From assembly GCA_905221615.1 (NCBI GenBank), contig CAJNDT010003824.1:137001-201000 (forward strand): a stretch of DNA of 64,000 nt. Reading direction: 5' to 3'. Below, one piece after another: positions 1 to 10,140 of the stretch (its first letter is position 1; the number at the start of each line of letters is the position of its first letter). Both the position numbers and the translations under genes were made by a program. This DNA is from Symbiodinium sp. CCMP2592. Taxonomy: Eukaryota > Sar > Dinophyceae > Suessiales > Symbiodiniaceae. The notes beneath the pieces are model-generated. The model was not told the DNA's origin and searched no databases. It saw only the letters and a program-made list of their open reading frames with translations.

Positions 1-330
1 CTTAGGGCTTTGGGTTTGGGGTTTAGTTATTTTTTGGGGCATGGCTGTATGGAGTCGCGGCAGCTGCGGGCTCTCATCTCTCCAGTTGCGAAGTTGTCTG
101 AGAACTCCTTGCCGTAGCTGCGCAATGCGTGCCCCGGCTCAGGCTTTCTTCCCCGGACCCTAAACCCTAAACCCTAAGATGGGGGAGGGCCGTCTTCCCC
201 GGGCATTGATTCGTCAGGAGCTACTTCTGAAACCCTGGAGTAGAGGTCTACAGTACCAGTTGGTATAGGGTTTCAATGATTTCTCTTGCCTGCTTTTGAA
301 CATACCTCCTGGCTGCTGTTGAATTAAGAC
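1..330. repeat. Telomere-like repeats and a diverged copy of a dispersed repeat (P2)
   Basis: The stretch opens with degenerate TTTAGGG-type repeats and has another cluster near 160-177. Between about 50 and 310 it resembles, at low identity, sequence also found at about 8,270-8,600, 12,250-12,740, 17,805-18,277 and 35,300-35,755. Shared landmarks are a 'tgcgcaatgc' block and a 'gatttctct' block. No convincing coding exon was seen. Confidence 0.5.
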
Positions 331-630
331 TTGCTCACCAGATTAAGAGAGGAACTGCTACCGCTTGCAGAGCTTCTATCGGGATTCGACAGCCGTTCAA
401 GACACGAGCAGCGTTCCATATTTCGTACAATCGGCCCCGAAACCCCATTCCTGTTAGTTTGGCTCCTCGTGGATCCTAAACTTCAAAATTCTAGGTGGCT
501 GGGCTGGTTTTGCTGGCTGCGCTGGCCTTTGCGGATGGCAGCCGGGCTGGCTCCCCGGAAACACACCAGGGGAGAGTTGGAGTTGTTTTGGTCCTCTTTG
601 CTTCCGCGACATCATCCGACACATCCAGCT

Positions 631-733
631 GTTGGAGGTTCATGGGTAGCCAAAAGTGGAGTTACAAGTAGGATAACTACGACATGTGAGGGGACTTATA
701 ATCCCCACTTGTATCTACACATGAACCTCCATG
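631..733. mobile_element. MITE-A, diverged copy
   Basis: The ends are inverted repeats (TTGGAGGTTCATGGGTAG at the left, with its imperfect complement ending in CATGAACCTCCATG at the right). They match the termini of the better preserved copies at 29,241-29,352 and 34,061-34,152. There is no coding capacity. It is a non-autonomous inverted-repeat element of unknown superfamily. Confidence 0.6.
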
Positions 734-1330
734 TGGGGGCTCCGTGTGTCTGGGTAATTCTCTAAATCTCTAATTAAGGGTTCCTTATAGGGTCCTTTTT
801 GTAAGGATGCCATACTATACTGCGGATCTAAAACGGGGACCCTAATTTGGAGAACTGCGCATTTGAACTCGTGACTTCGGAAAACCCCGCTGCGTTTGCC
901 GCGAGCTGAACTATGTGACATAGAAGAAGTTCTCAACAGAATTGAGCTAAAGAAACGGTTCAAGCTCCAGGGCTCTGGGTTGTGCTTTGACCGCAGTGGA
1001 AGAAACTTCTTGTGTCTCGAGAGGTCCACAGGACGAAACCCCTTGTGGGTGGACTGCTCACGGTTTGGAACAGGGGGAGGCGCAGTGAAAGAACCGATGA
1101 CATGCCCCGATTCCTCAAGCCGAAGAGCATTGGCTCGTGGGATCCACAACATTTCGCTACCCCAACCCAAAGCATTGCAAGCCAGAGCCGAAACAAAGAC
1201 ACAAAAGCGATCTTGATGCCTGCTGAAAGTTTTTTGGAGGTTCTTTTTCACGATGGGCTCCTTGCGATTAGATTAGGAATTGGGATGCTTCCGAAGCTTC
1301 AGCGCTGCATCGAATCGCATTGGATCCACG
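734..1330. other. Spacer before the RCC1-like gene
   Basis: The spacer contains 'ggttccttatagggtcc'-type sequence resembling the GGGGCCT inverted-repeat family seen elsewhere in the window. Overlapping open frames on both strands have no protein-like pattern. No promoter motif is recognisable. Confidence 0.35.
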
Positions 1331-2635
1331 ATGACATGGCGCTGCTTAGAGCCGTGTGGCCCTGTTTGGACCACGGAACGAGCCTTCTTGGTGCAACTGG
1401 ACACCGGGGAATGCGTGGCATGGGGAGACTCAAACTGTGGCGGCGAGCTCTCAGCTGAGAACAAGGCCAAGCTCGAGAAAGGCACCAAGTCCGTTTGGAG
1501 CACGGAGCAGGCTTTCCTGGCGCAGCTGCACACCGGGGAATGTCTGGCATGGGGTGACCCAAATTATGGCGGCGAGCTCCCAGCTGAGCACAAAGTCGAG
1601 CTCGAGAAAGGCATCAAGTCCGTTTGGAGCACGCGCCGAGCTTTCCTGGCGCAGCTGCACACCGGGGAATGTCTGGCATGGGGTGACGAAACTTTTGGGG
1701 GCCGTCTGTCAGACGAGCACAAAGCCAAGCTGGCAAAGGGCACCAAGTCCGTCTGGAGCAATGGCTATGCCTTCCTGGCACAACTGGACACCGGGGAATG
1801 TCTGGCATGGGGTCCGGCAAGGATAGGCGGCCGTCTCCCAAATAAGCACAAATCCCAGCTGGAGAAAGGCATCGAGTCCGTTTGGAGCACGGGGCAGGCT
1901 TTCCTGGCACAGCTGCACAACGGGGAATGTCTGGCATGGAGTGACCCAAATTATGGCGGCGAGCTCTCAGATGAGAACAAAGCCAAGCTCGACAAAGGCA
2001 TCAAGTCCGTTTGGAGCACGCGCCGGGCTTTCCTGGCGCAGCTGCACACCGGGGAATGTCTGGCATGGGGTGACGAAACTTTTGGGGGCCGTCTGTCAGA
2101 CGAGCACAAAGCCAAGCTAGCAAAGGGCATCAAGGCTGTCTGGAGCAATGGCTATGCCTTCCTGGCACAACTGGACACCGGGGAATGTCTGGCATGGGGT
2201 CATCCAAAGAATGGCGGCGAGCTTTCAGATGAGCACAAAGCCAAGCTGGAGAAGGGCATCCAGTCGGTCTGGAACACGGCAGCTGCCTTCCTGGTGCAAC
2301 TGAAAACGGGTGAGTGTCTAGCCTGGGGTGTGACAGCTGGATTCGGAGAACACGTTCAGCGAGCCCTGCTGGAGAAGGGCATCAAGGCCGTCTGGAGGAC
2401 GGCAGGAGCTTTCCTGGCGCAGCTGGGCACTGGGGAGTGCTTGGCATTTGGTTCGGACGACTCTGGTGGCTCTCTCCCGGAGGAGAAGAGGGCTCTGCTG
2501 GCGAAGCCCGGGCTCCGAGCTTCGCCGGTGGCCTCCGGCTCTCCGCTGGCGGCGGTGAAGTGCCTCCGCCGGGACTTCGACATGTCGCCGAAGCTGAACG
2601 ACGCCGAGGCAGAATTGTCTACTTTTGCTGCATAA
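1331..2635 (+). CDS. RCC1-like tandem repeat protein (nine 43-residue repeats)
   Basis: The protein is built almost wholly of nine tandem repeats of about 43 residues with a core of VWST..AFLAQL.TGECLAWG followed by .GG.L...HKA.LEKGIKS. They start near nucleotides 1364, 1493, 1622, 1751, 1880, 2009, 2138, 2267 and 2390; the eighth is two residues short. The AWG and .GG positions recall RCC1-like beta-propeller repeats, which are expanded in dinoflagellates, so a propeller or protein-interaction scaffold is likely; a substrate cannot be inferred. I chose the ATG at 1331; the open frame extends upstream only through a TTG. About 20 residues precede the first repeat and a short tail ends in STFAA. 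Further exons on either side are possible. No signal peptide or membrane segment is evident. Confidence 0.7.
   Translation: MTWRCLEPCGPVWTTERAFLVQLDTGECVAWGDSNCGGELSAENKAKLEKGTKSVWSTEQAFLAQLHTGECLAWGDPNYGGELPAEHKVELEKGIKSVWSTRRAFLAQLHTGECLAWGDETFGGRLSDEHKAKLAKGTKSVWSNGYAFLAQLDTGECLAWGPARIGGRLPNKHKSQLEKGIESVWSTGQAFLAQLHNGECLAWSDPNYGGELSDENKAKLDKGIKSVWSTRRAFLAQLHTGECLAWGDETFGGRLSDEHKAKLAKGIKAVWSNGYAFLAQLDTGECLAWGHPKNGGELSDEHKAKLEKGIQSVWNTAAAFLVQLKTGECLAWGVTAGFGEHVQRALLEKGIKAVWRTAGAFLAQLGTGECLAFGSDDSGGSLPEEKRALLAKPGLRASPVASGSPLAAVKCLRRDFDMSPKLNDAEAELSTFAA
1622..2266 (+). repeat. Recent internal duplication within the RCC1-like array
   Basis: Repeat units 3-4 (from 1622) and 6-7 (from 2009) are nearly identical at nucleotide level, while other units differ more. 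The offset of 387 bp equals three 129-bp units, so the array appears to have grown by a three-unit duplication, probably by unequal exchange. Confidence 0.7.
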
Positions 2636-2900
2636 GCGGCCTCGGGGCTTTCAAGAGGCGGATAGAGGCAGAATTGCTCGTATAAGCAAGGGGATTGGTG
2701 CCAGCCAGAGTCAAGACCGCTCGACTAGCCGAGGACTCATAGACTCGCAATAAAGACACGAACACTGTGTCATAATGCTAGTAATACGAATGGTAGATGG
2801 ATTTACCAGGGGGATGCCTATCGCTGCCTTGTACTCAAGACTCCACCGCCACCCTACACCCTAAACCCGAAGACCCTAAACCCTCACCCAAACCCTAAAC
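2636..2900. other. Spacer with telomere-like repeats
   Basis: This short interval follows the RCC1-like stop codon. It has CCCTAAA-type repeats near 2855-2900 directly before the first exon-like stretch of the next gene. Nothing else is recognisable. Confidence 0.4.
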
Positions 2901-2911
2901 GCTCAAGTCTT

Positions 2912-3605
2912 AGCCTTCGACCCTCCTGAAGGAGGCTTCGGCGCAAGACCCAGCTGACCGACCCTCCTTCGAAACGCTCCACGAGAAGCTCTCGCAGCCG
3001 AGCATCCCCAAGCAGTTGCCCAAGGAAGTGCCGAGCTATTGGTCGGGACAAGACTTGGACCAAGGCACCGTCAGCACATTGTTTTTGCGGCTTCCGGGGT
3101 TTGGGTTTGAGTTTAAAGTACTTGAACTGCCTGAACAGTTTGTGGGAGAGAGGTTGAAACGGAGAGGGGTTGGCCAGTGCCTTACTTCCGACTCTAGGTG
3201 CTTGCGCTTCTTTCCAGGGGCTCAGAACTGCTACGCTGGATTTGTGAGATTTCTCTGGAGTTTGAGCACAGGTAGGGACCAGAACCGGATGCTTCCGGTA
3301 TCTGGTAAGGACTCCACACCTTGTTGTATGTATCTATATAACTGTAACTCAGAAGACTGACACTCTCTCTCTCTCTCTCTCTCTCTCTCGCTCTCTGCCT
3401 AAGCTTCAGCCTTTGACTGGCTGCTGCGAGGGGTCTTAGTTGCATGCATGCAGGCGTATGCATAAATCGTTTCATACGTGCATCCTATGCGATGCATTGC
3501 AGGCTGGATCGCTGTCCCAGTGGCTGAAGAGACCTTTCAGAAGCTCTCAGCCCTTTTCGTCGTCACGCAGCCACGGGAGCTGGGGACCGGTCGCGATGCG
3601 GCATC
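2912..3605 (+). CDS. Probable upstream exons of the PARP gene, including a kinase-tail-like motif
   Basis: Two exon-like stretches lie here. The first (about 2,912-3,085) reads DPADRPSFETLHEKL and then LPKEVPSYWSGQDLDQG. The RPSF motif is typical of the last subdomain (XI) of protein kinases. The second starts after a pyrimidine/AG acceptor at about 3,503 and reads EETFQKLSALFVVTQPRELG then TGRDA, ending near 3,600 at a possible GC donor. Both keep one protein-like frame and stop being protein-like at their edges. They share orientation with the PARP exons downstream, so I infer one gene. The rest of a kinase domain is not visible upstream, so either it was lost, lies elsewhere, or the motif is coincidental. 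Exon borders are approximate. Confidence 0.45.
3363..3398. repeat. (CT)n microsatellite
   Basis: A run of CT dinucleotides lies in what is probably an intron of the PARP gene. Confidence 0.9.
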
Positions 3606-3699
3606 CTATTCTCGGGCTTACAGCAACTTGAAGCAGCTTGGTCCGAGCATGAGACACGAATCTGTTAGTTGTGGCCTTCCACCGCTGACCATGGGATTG

Positions 3700-3985
3700 T
3701 GGTTGAGATGGTTTCTGTTGCTGTTGATGCTACTGTGGTGGCTGCTGCTCGTGTCGTGGTGGCAGTGGCGATTGGTGGCGCCAGTGAGGTTGTACGTGGC
3801 TCTGACTGCTGATGCTGGTGGTTCTGCTGCTGTTGATGATGACGGAAACGGCAGTGAGGGTGGTGATGATGAGGATGATGATCTCCATGATGATAACAAT
3901 GGAGAGGATGCGGATGGTGATGATGGTGCGGATTGTGATGACCATCGTGATGGTGATGATGACAAACTGCTGATGATGTTGTTCA
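3700..3985. repeat. Degenerate TGG/GAT trinucleotide region
   Basis: Imperfect GGTG, GTGGT and GATGAT triplets produce an open frame rich in Asp or Val that is a by-product of the repeat. It lies in the inferred intron between the exon ending near 3,600 and the exon starting near 4,512. Confidence 0.6.
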
Positions 3986-4511
3986 TGGTGATACGGCTGA
4001 TATGGTATTTGGCGAATGTCGTGCCGGTAGCGCTGGTGGTTTGTTGTTTTACACGCCGCTAAGGAGGTCCTAGCTGTGCGACAGGATAGATAGGTCAGGC
4101 TTTAAGCCCGGTCGCATAGCGACGCATCGAAGGTTGATGCACCATCCTGAGAAGCAGAGTTCAGTGCCCCGCCCCGTGGGGCCCGTTAAGCACTGAAGGT
4201 GGACAGCGTTCCAGAACGTAAAGACATCGGATTGTGCATACGAGTACGAAGCATACAGAAAGAAAACATCGCGACATTCATACAGTAGAGAGTGGTACTG
4301 ACCCGTAGCCAGTCGCACACAAGCTACACTCAACATGCCGCTCACATCCGCTCACAGCTCAATCCTTCACACCACGCTCAGCTCAGCTCAGACCAGTGGG
4401 TGCGCTCGGAATGAAGCTAGCGCTGGTGGTGGCGGTGGCGGCGGCGGTGGCGGTGGTGGGTACTGGTGGTGGTTGCGATGATGGTGACGATGCACTGTTC
4501 TGGGGCCCGAG

Positions 4512-7500
4512 GTTGTGGTGTGCGTGGCGCGTTGAGCACCAAAGTCTTTGGGACAAGTATGTCGCGGAGAGGAACGACGTCGCCCGGCACCTGCGCCAGC
4601 TGGAACGGAGTTCCATCGAAACTCCCCAGTGGAGGAGCAGATCTGATTTGCAACCTCAACCTGGAGCAAACTTGGATAACGAACTTTCCGCAGCCCCAAG
4701 CTCAGCCCACAACTGCATCACACGCGAGGAGCAAGCTGGAGGACGCCACGGTGGGAATGCCAGACGAGCTCTGTGCCCCCATTGGTCAGTCGGCTCAACC
4801 TGGTTTTTGCGATGCTCAAGGCGAAGGGTTCAGCGAATGTCCCCTGAGCCCTAAACCCCAAAGCCGCTGATTTGCATAGACGGAGAGAGCCACCAGCTTG
4901 ATCATTGAGGCCGTCCTAGCAGGTTTTTTCAGGGTTCAAGTGTTACTGGGCGTTTGGCGTTCAGGGTTTAGCGGTTGATCCAACGCAACCGACCTTGTTG
5001 GTAGGGTCCCTCTACTTTTTATGGGGACCTCGCCAACAGGTACGTTTCAGAAGATCCAATGCCTCGGACTACGGTAAATCTTTTCTGGCAAACCCTAAAA
5101 CACTCAACCCCGACCCCTTCGCCCTAAGCCCTAAACTGAAAGCCCTGAATGTGAGCACCTGAGAGACTGTCGCCCAGGCGAGAGATACCTGCTCCACGGC
5201 ACGAAGCCAGAGGTGCTGCTCGCCAGGGTTGTTTAGTTCGTGGAAAGCAGCCAGGGGTGCTTCTCAGGTTCTGCTTATCCCGAAAATCTAAACCCTATTT
5301 AGGTTTTAGGGCTTCAAAGGGTCGAAGCCACAGGTGCTTCTGGACATTCTACATCAGGGCTTCAATGACAAGCTCGCGAGTCTGAGAGGAATGCCCCTTG
5401 GTCCAGCAACTAGAATCCGCAAACCCTAACCGCAGTTAACGCTGGAATCCCTGCAAGCCCAGCTCCAAAGTCGGAAGCGACGGAAGCCCTTTGTGTAACG
5501 CTTTGGCAGCCCGTCGCAGACGATTCCATTCAATCTCGACGGCCCCGCACCGTTCATTCAAGACGCCGTCATGCGCTTTCCCAGGTTTGGCGCCGGAGCC
5601 TACTTTGCCGAAGATCCGGACATTTGACTGATCACGCATTCTGGTTGGCAGGTAGGGGTCCGCTGTCCTGGCGCAGCGGATGTTGTGACCGATTACACAA
5701 ACAGCGGTTCAGAAGGGGTTTTCGAGTGACAGAAATCAGTTTTCACACCGAGACCCATATTAAGCCATATTGTGGTACAATAACATACCATCATCTAGCT
5801 ATGTTCTGATATACCATAATACACCATGATAACACCACAACATACCGTAATACACCGTAGTATACCATAATATACCCGGCCTTAAGGATTTAGAGCCCAG
5901 GAGAAGATCGACCAATATACGCGGGAAGATCCGGGCCACGAGACCCCTGGCCTGGAGACCTTGCACTCGCGGCTTTACCGCGCAGGTGGCCACCAGCATC
6001 CAGGACCATACCGAGGGATTCGGGTTTAGGGTTTAGGGCTTGGGGTTTAGGGTTTAGGGTTGAGGGCTTTAGGGCTTTTAGGGTTTAGGAGTTTAGGGTT
6101 TAGGGTTTTGGGGTGTGGTGCGGGGAGCCAGCTTGGTTCACGCTTGAAGCACTCTCTTGCCCCCATCTGCCTCCAACCGCCTTCTCCGCACTTCTGATCT
6201 AGATTGATTGCAAAACTGTCGCTTGCACCTTGACGGCCTGACACGTTTCTTCCGACGTAACGCCTCGTAAAACACTGTCAGACATTAGGGAACTCCGTTA
6301 CAGGACCCTAAATAGCAGGATCCTTGTTATCACGAGCTCTGAATCAGGTACGCTTGCTTTGAAAAGACTCCCACACCCTGAACCTGAAAAGGAATCCCGA
6401 CACACTATTCTGATTATTGACAAATATGGGCCGTTATACTAAAGCCCTTATCAACTCCTAGAAGCCCGATAGATGGCTTAAACTGTCATGGATGGGACCC
6501 CACTCCCATCTTTCAGGGCTCTGTATTGCAAGCTTCAGAGCTTCATACTAAGCCCTAAACCTTTAGGCTTGGCTCGCAGGTCTAAAACCCGTTTAAAGCA
6601 TCCCTGTAATTCAGTGAGGAACGCCTCTTAAGAAAGTCTTTTGGGAGGAGATCACATCTTCTACTGCTTCGTGGTTCGGGTGACGTGTGGCGCGTGCTTC
6701 CTGAGCCGAGGCTTCAAAGATTCGCTGCTGGGCTCGGATCTTAACGTGCTTAATGTTTTAGTTTTCAGTTGCCATGGCATGGTGATGACTAGTAGATTTC
6801 ATGCTGTAGAAAGGGCATGTAAAACTCTCGTAACACCCTTAGAAACCACGGAAAATCCAAAGCCTTGAATAACACTCTACAAGAAACGTTAGTCAAAAAG
6901 CTACAGAACCCCTCAAATCCCTTTTGCAACCAACCCCGAGACCCCAAAGCCTGTTTCCGTTGAAGAAGAGCCCAGGCTCCGCGACCACGACAGCGACTTC
7001 CAAGTCTTCGTCAACGAAGACCGCCGGGTGACCCGGCAGAGAGCGGAGCCCAAAAGCCTGGCTGCTTTCCCTCGCCTTCCCTCTCTCGCTATCCCTCTCT
7101 CTTGCTTTCCTTTTCTCACTCTCGCTACGTCGCACCCCGTCTCCGTCTCCCTCTCCCTCTCGTGCCCCGCTCTCTCGCTTTCTCTTTGTCTCGCTTTCCT
7201 TGTCTTTCGCTTTCCCTTGCTCTAATTGTGGCTTGGGGTTTAGGGCCTTAAGGGTTTTTGGGGTTTAGGGCTTTACTCGACGGTGGGTTCGTAAAGGGTT
7301 GTAGGTGGTTTGTAGGGCCGTTAGGGTTCTTAGTGTACAAGGATTTGAGGGTTTTTGATGGGCATTTCTAGGGTTTATACGAAGTGTATGCTCACCGAAA
7401 AACAAAACCAATCGGCTTCCGCGGTGTTTTGAAGCTGTCTCGATCCGAAACTGAGGAGCTTTCGGCTGTGCCCGGATCAGACCCTCGAATTCCCTACCAC

Positions 7501-7910
7501 ACCTTGGTGGTGCAAACGGGGAAGGAGGCCAAGAAGAGAATCGCATCCTGGCCCAGCAAGGGTTTGAGTTTCGGGTTGTCATGCTACCCTTGCTGCTCTT
7601 TCTGCATGCTGCTACTTTTGCCACCACTGCGGCGACGACGACGACGATGTTGCGGCTTCAACTCTACCTGCCACTGCGACTGCGACTGCTAGTATTACCG
7701 CTACCTCTGCCATCACCAGCAGCTTTGTCAGCGTTGTCAATAACAATAACTATCCTCAAGGAGCCATTGTCGTCAGCCTGCTTTTGGCGCGTCTTGCCAT
7801 AGTTTCATTGGTGCTCTCGCGTTTCCTCCAAGGAGCGCTTTCGAGAAGTCATCTCCTTCAGTGCCAACCGCGCCTATCCGGAGTACCTGCTGGCATACCA
7901 AAGGGTATAG
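4512..7910 (+). CDS. Poly(ADP-ribose) polymerase catalytic domain gene, multi-exon
   Basis: This PARP-family ADP-ribosyltransferase would transfer ADP-ribose from NAD+ to proteins. Inferred exons: about 4,512-4,632 (AWRVEHQSLWDKYVAER); one uncertain near 4,650-4,800; 5178-5227 (ERYLLHGTKPEVLLAR); 5358-5392 (GFNDKLASLRG); 5585-5618 (FGAGAYFAEDP); 5901-6003 (EKIDQYTREDPG and LHSRLYRAGGHQHPG); 6648-about 6,735 (GDHIFYCFVVRVTCG); about 6,941-7,027 (FQVFVNEDRR); 7456-about 7,559 (ELSAVPGSDP, IPYHTLVVQTG); 7833-7910 (ERFREVISFSANR, AYPEYLLAYQRV, stop). The H-Y-E triad is complete: His 5195-5197, Tyr 5601-5603, Glu 7845-7847. The exons join in frame across GT, GC or GA donors and AG acceptors, giving RGMFGAGAYFAEDP over one junction. 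The closing exon resembles the tankyrase C-terminus. Introns hold simple repeats and telomere-like motifs. Recognition of the family is strong; exact borders and the N-terminus are not settled. Confidence 0.85.
5755..5878. repeat. ATACCATAATAC-type AT-rich minisatellite
   Basis: Irregular tandem copies of about 12-15 bp built on ATACCATAATACACC lie inside the inferred PARP intron 5619-5900. Confidence 0.7.
6008..6115. repeat. Interstitial telomere-type repeats in a PARP intron
   Basis: Degenerate TTTAGGG/GTTTAGGG copies lie inside the inferred intron 6004-6647. The motif matches the Arabidopsis-type telomere repeat also used by dinoflagellates. Confidence 0.75.
7060..7224. repeat. Polypyrimidine tract
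   Basis: A C/T-rich tract of about 160 nt on the plus strand, with CTCTCG and CTTTC motifs, lies within the inferred PARP intron 7028-7455. It is immediately followed by telomere-like repeats (7,225-7,275). Confidence 0.8.
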
Positions 7911-9263
7911 CCGGCATGTCTGATTTCTTCTAAGGAATATACCTAGAAGTTTCAGGGAGTTAATATTGTGATGTAAGGTATATTCCTTAATCAAGGGGTA
8001 TTGGGCTCTCTGGGTCCTCCGCAGGGCCTGAAAAAGGACAAAAATCTGCGGTTTCGCGTCTTGGTGCCGGCTTCAGCTCCGTTTCCAGCAATCCAGGATG
8101 CATGATGAAAGTCTAAACCCGGAACCGTACAAATTCCCTAAACCTCAAACCCTAGACCCGATTAAACACCGTACCCAAACCTAGAAAACAAAAAACCAAT
8201 TCAAAAAAGCCTTTCAGCCCTAGATAAACCCTCAGAGTTTTGGAGCGTCGAGAACGCCGAAGGGTCCTGAAGTGTAGCCATGCGTATCTGTCGCTTCCCA
8301 GCAGCATTTAGCTCTCATTGCAAGTTTGTCTGGCAACTCCAAGCTTTACCTGCGCAATGCCTGCCGCGGGCTGAGATTCCGGCGTGTCTGGTCCTTCAGA
8401 AGCACGTTCTGAAAAGCCCTTCACGGCCGGAAGACAGTTGAAGTGACCACAGTACGAAGGCATGCTTGTTTTCTTTTATTTAAGCGAAACCATGCATTTT
8501 CTCCCTTCATTCTTTCTCTTGGTCACCATTCCATTATCATTTGGTTTATAGGGTCTCAAAGGATTTCTCTTGCTTGCTCTTGAAGTAGGCTTTCTGGACA
8601 TGTCGACCATGCTGCGGTGAGGTTTGCAGGTCTTTTCACTCTTGAAGTCAGGGTTATGGCAGGCCTCCGGGCTCTTCAACTAACACTTGGGTAGTTCTTA
8701 AAGCTGAGTCTCCTTTTCGGGTCCGTTTGATAACTAAAGTTGGGTCCCCTTTTCGGGCCCTTTTGCTAATGCTCCGTACTATTTTGGGGAGGGAGAAAGG
8801 GCGCTATCTTGGAGAAGTGCCCACTTGCAGATTGAGAAGACTGAAGAGGAAGGGGGAATGCCAATGAACCAAAGCCCTAAAGCTATCATGTCCGAAGCTC
8901 CACCTTTCCCCGGCTTGTGCGCCTCCTGCCTCAAATGCGACTTTGGCAAGGACTGCTCCTTAGGGTTCTTTTTTTCGTATAGACCCCACACCCTTTTCCA
9001 ATTAGTAAGGCTCCTCTTGGACCCGAAAATCCAACCTTCAAGGGGGCTGGGCTGGTTTTGCTGGCCGCGCTGGCCCTTGCGGATAGCAACCGGGCTGGGT
9101 TCTCAGCACTGGGCCTCAAGTGCTTCAATCTGCCTTTCTCTGGGGCCGACAGGACGGTAGACTGTAGGATCTGGGATTTCGTTCAATCCGAACTAACTAT
9201 GGGTTGAGGGCTTAGGGTTTAGGGACATTCTTCAAACCGCTCTAGGAGACCTTTTCCGACCAA
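7911..9263. other. Gene-poor spacer with repeat relics
   Basis: The first 100 bases (about 7,930-8,012) are a relic of the MITE-C family ending in the CTCTCTGGG terminus. About 8,270-8,600 is a diverged copy of dispersed repeat P2. About 8,985-9,110 is similar to about 430-560 (shared 'ggctgggctggttttgctgg'), another dispersed pair. Telomere-like motifs occur near 8,120-8,160 and 9,205-9,225. No confident gene. Confidence 0.5.
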
Positions 9264-9405
9264 GGTGTCTACGCCCGGGAACTTGGCCACGCGCTGAGCA
9301 AGGGCTTCACCTTGGAAGCTGAAGCGGGAAAAACCAGCAGCCAGGCTGACTCGTCTTCCATGGCGGAGCAGCGAAAGCTCTTCCGGAGCTTGCTGAAGGC
9401 ACCTG
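9264..9405 (+). CDS. Exon-like stretch, coiled-coil-like, upstream of ankyrin fragment 0
   Basis: One frame reads YARELGHALSKGFTLEAEA and then SSMAEQRKLFRSLLKAPG. The end LFRSLLKAP is matched by LFRTLLQAP at about 29,180-29,215, which also lies upstream of an ankyrin copy. The recurrence suggests a genuine exon of the ankyrin gene family. Borders are approximate and the function is unknown. Confidence 0.45.
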
Positions 9406-9500
9406 GGGGGGGGGCTTTCGTAGGTGTCCTCGGGTCAAAATTAGAAAGTGACGAAGGGCCTGAAATCACGAAGTCCTTAACCTCACCATCCGCAAGCCTT

Positions 9501-9597
9501 CTTGTTAAGGGACTTAAGTTAAGTTACCATAATACGGAAACCGTATTATTCACTATAGATCCCTATTATGGTAACTTAAATTAAGTCCGGTAGCAAG
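9501..9597. mobile_element. MITE-D, 97 bp with long terminal inverted repeats
   Basis: The left end CTTGTTAAGGGACTTAAGT is mirrored by the right end as an imperfect inverted repeat. The inner part AAGTTACCATAATA is exactly complementary between the arms. There is no coding capacity. The CTTG terminus resembles that of MITE-B. No target duplication could be assigned. Confidence 0.75.
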
Positions 9598-10082
9598 AAC
9601 TCAGAAGCAGACCGCCCTTGGTGGGCCACCAAGGCGAATGACGTCAGCATCCGCTGGCACTGCTCGAGTCGTGATGAGACCGAAGAGCGCTCATGAGCTT
9701 TAGGGCTTAGGGTCCGGTCCGGAGGTTTAGGGTTTAGGGTTAGGGTCTTAGAACCTGCAATCCGGCGGAAAGTCGAAAGCATGTCCTGGTTTCTCAGCAG
9801 CCGATTCGGCACGGCTTCCAAGACAGTTCCATGCCCGTGGTACTGGAAGGAGCCAGGCAACCGATTCCTCACAAGGTGTCTACGGGTCAGCTGCCGGGTG
9901 AGCTCCGGGGAGGCTTCGCGACACCTGTCCGCTAGACCCACGAAGCTCCGAGAAGCTCAGCCCCGTCAGCCACAACGCGCGCGCTGATTTGCCTTCCCTA
10001 CTGTGCCAAGCCTGCCTGAGGGCAGCGAAGTCGCAGGGCCGAGATCAGCTGTTTTTGAGGTTGCTCTCGCAGTAGCAGACCA
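9598..10082. other. Spacer with telomere-like repeats
   Basis: Telomere-type motifs lie at 9,700-9,745. The remainder has no supported gene. Confidence 0.35.
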
Positions 10083-10140
10083 GTGGTGATTTCTTCCGGA
10101 AGGGCTGCGAGGGTGCTGTGTTTGGAAGTCCTTGTCCTTG

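Noticed and set aside
331..765. 144-residue open frame
   Set aside because: Part of it overlaps MITE-A and a dispersed repeat pair (430-560 and 8,985-9,110). No protein-like pattern.
3478..4062. 194-residue frame with Trp/Leu-rich and Asp-rich halves
   Set aside because: Only its first 40 residues look coding, and they fit a PARP-gene exon. The rest is degenerate triplet repeat in an intron.
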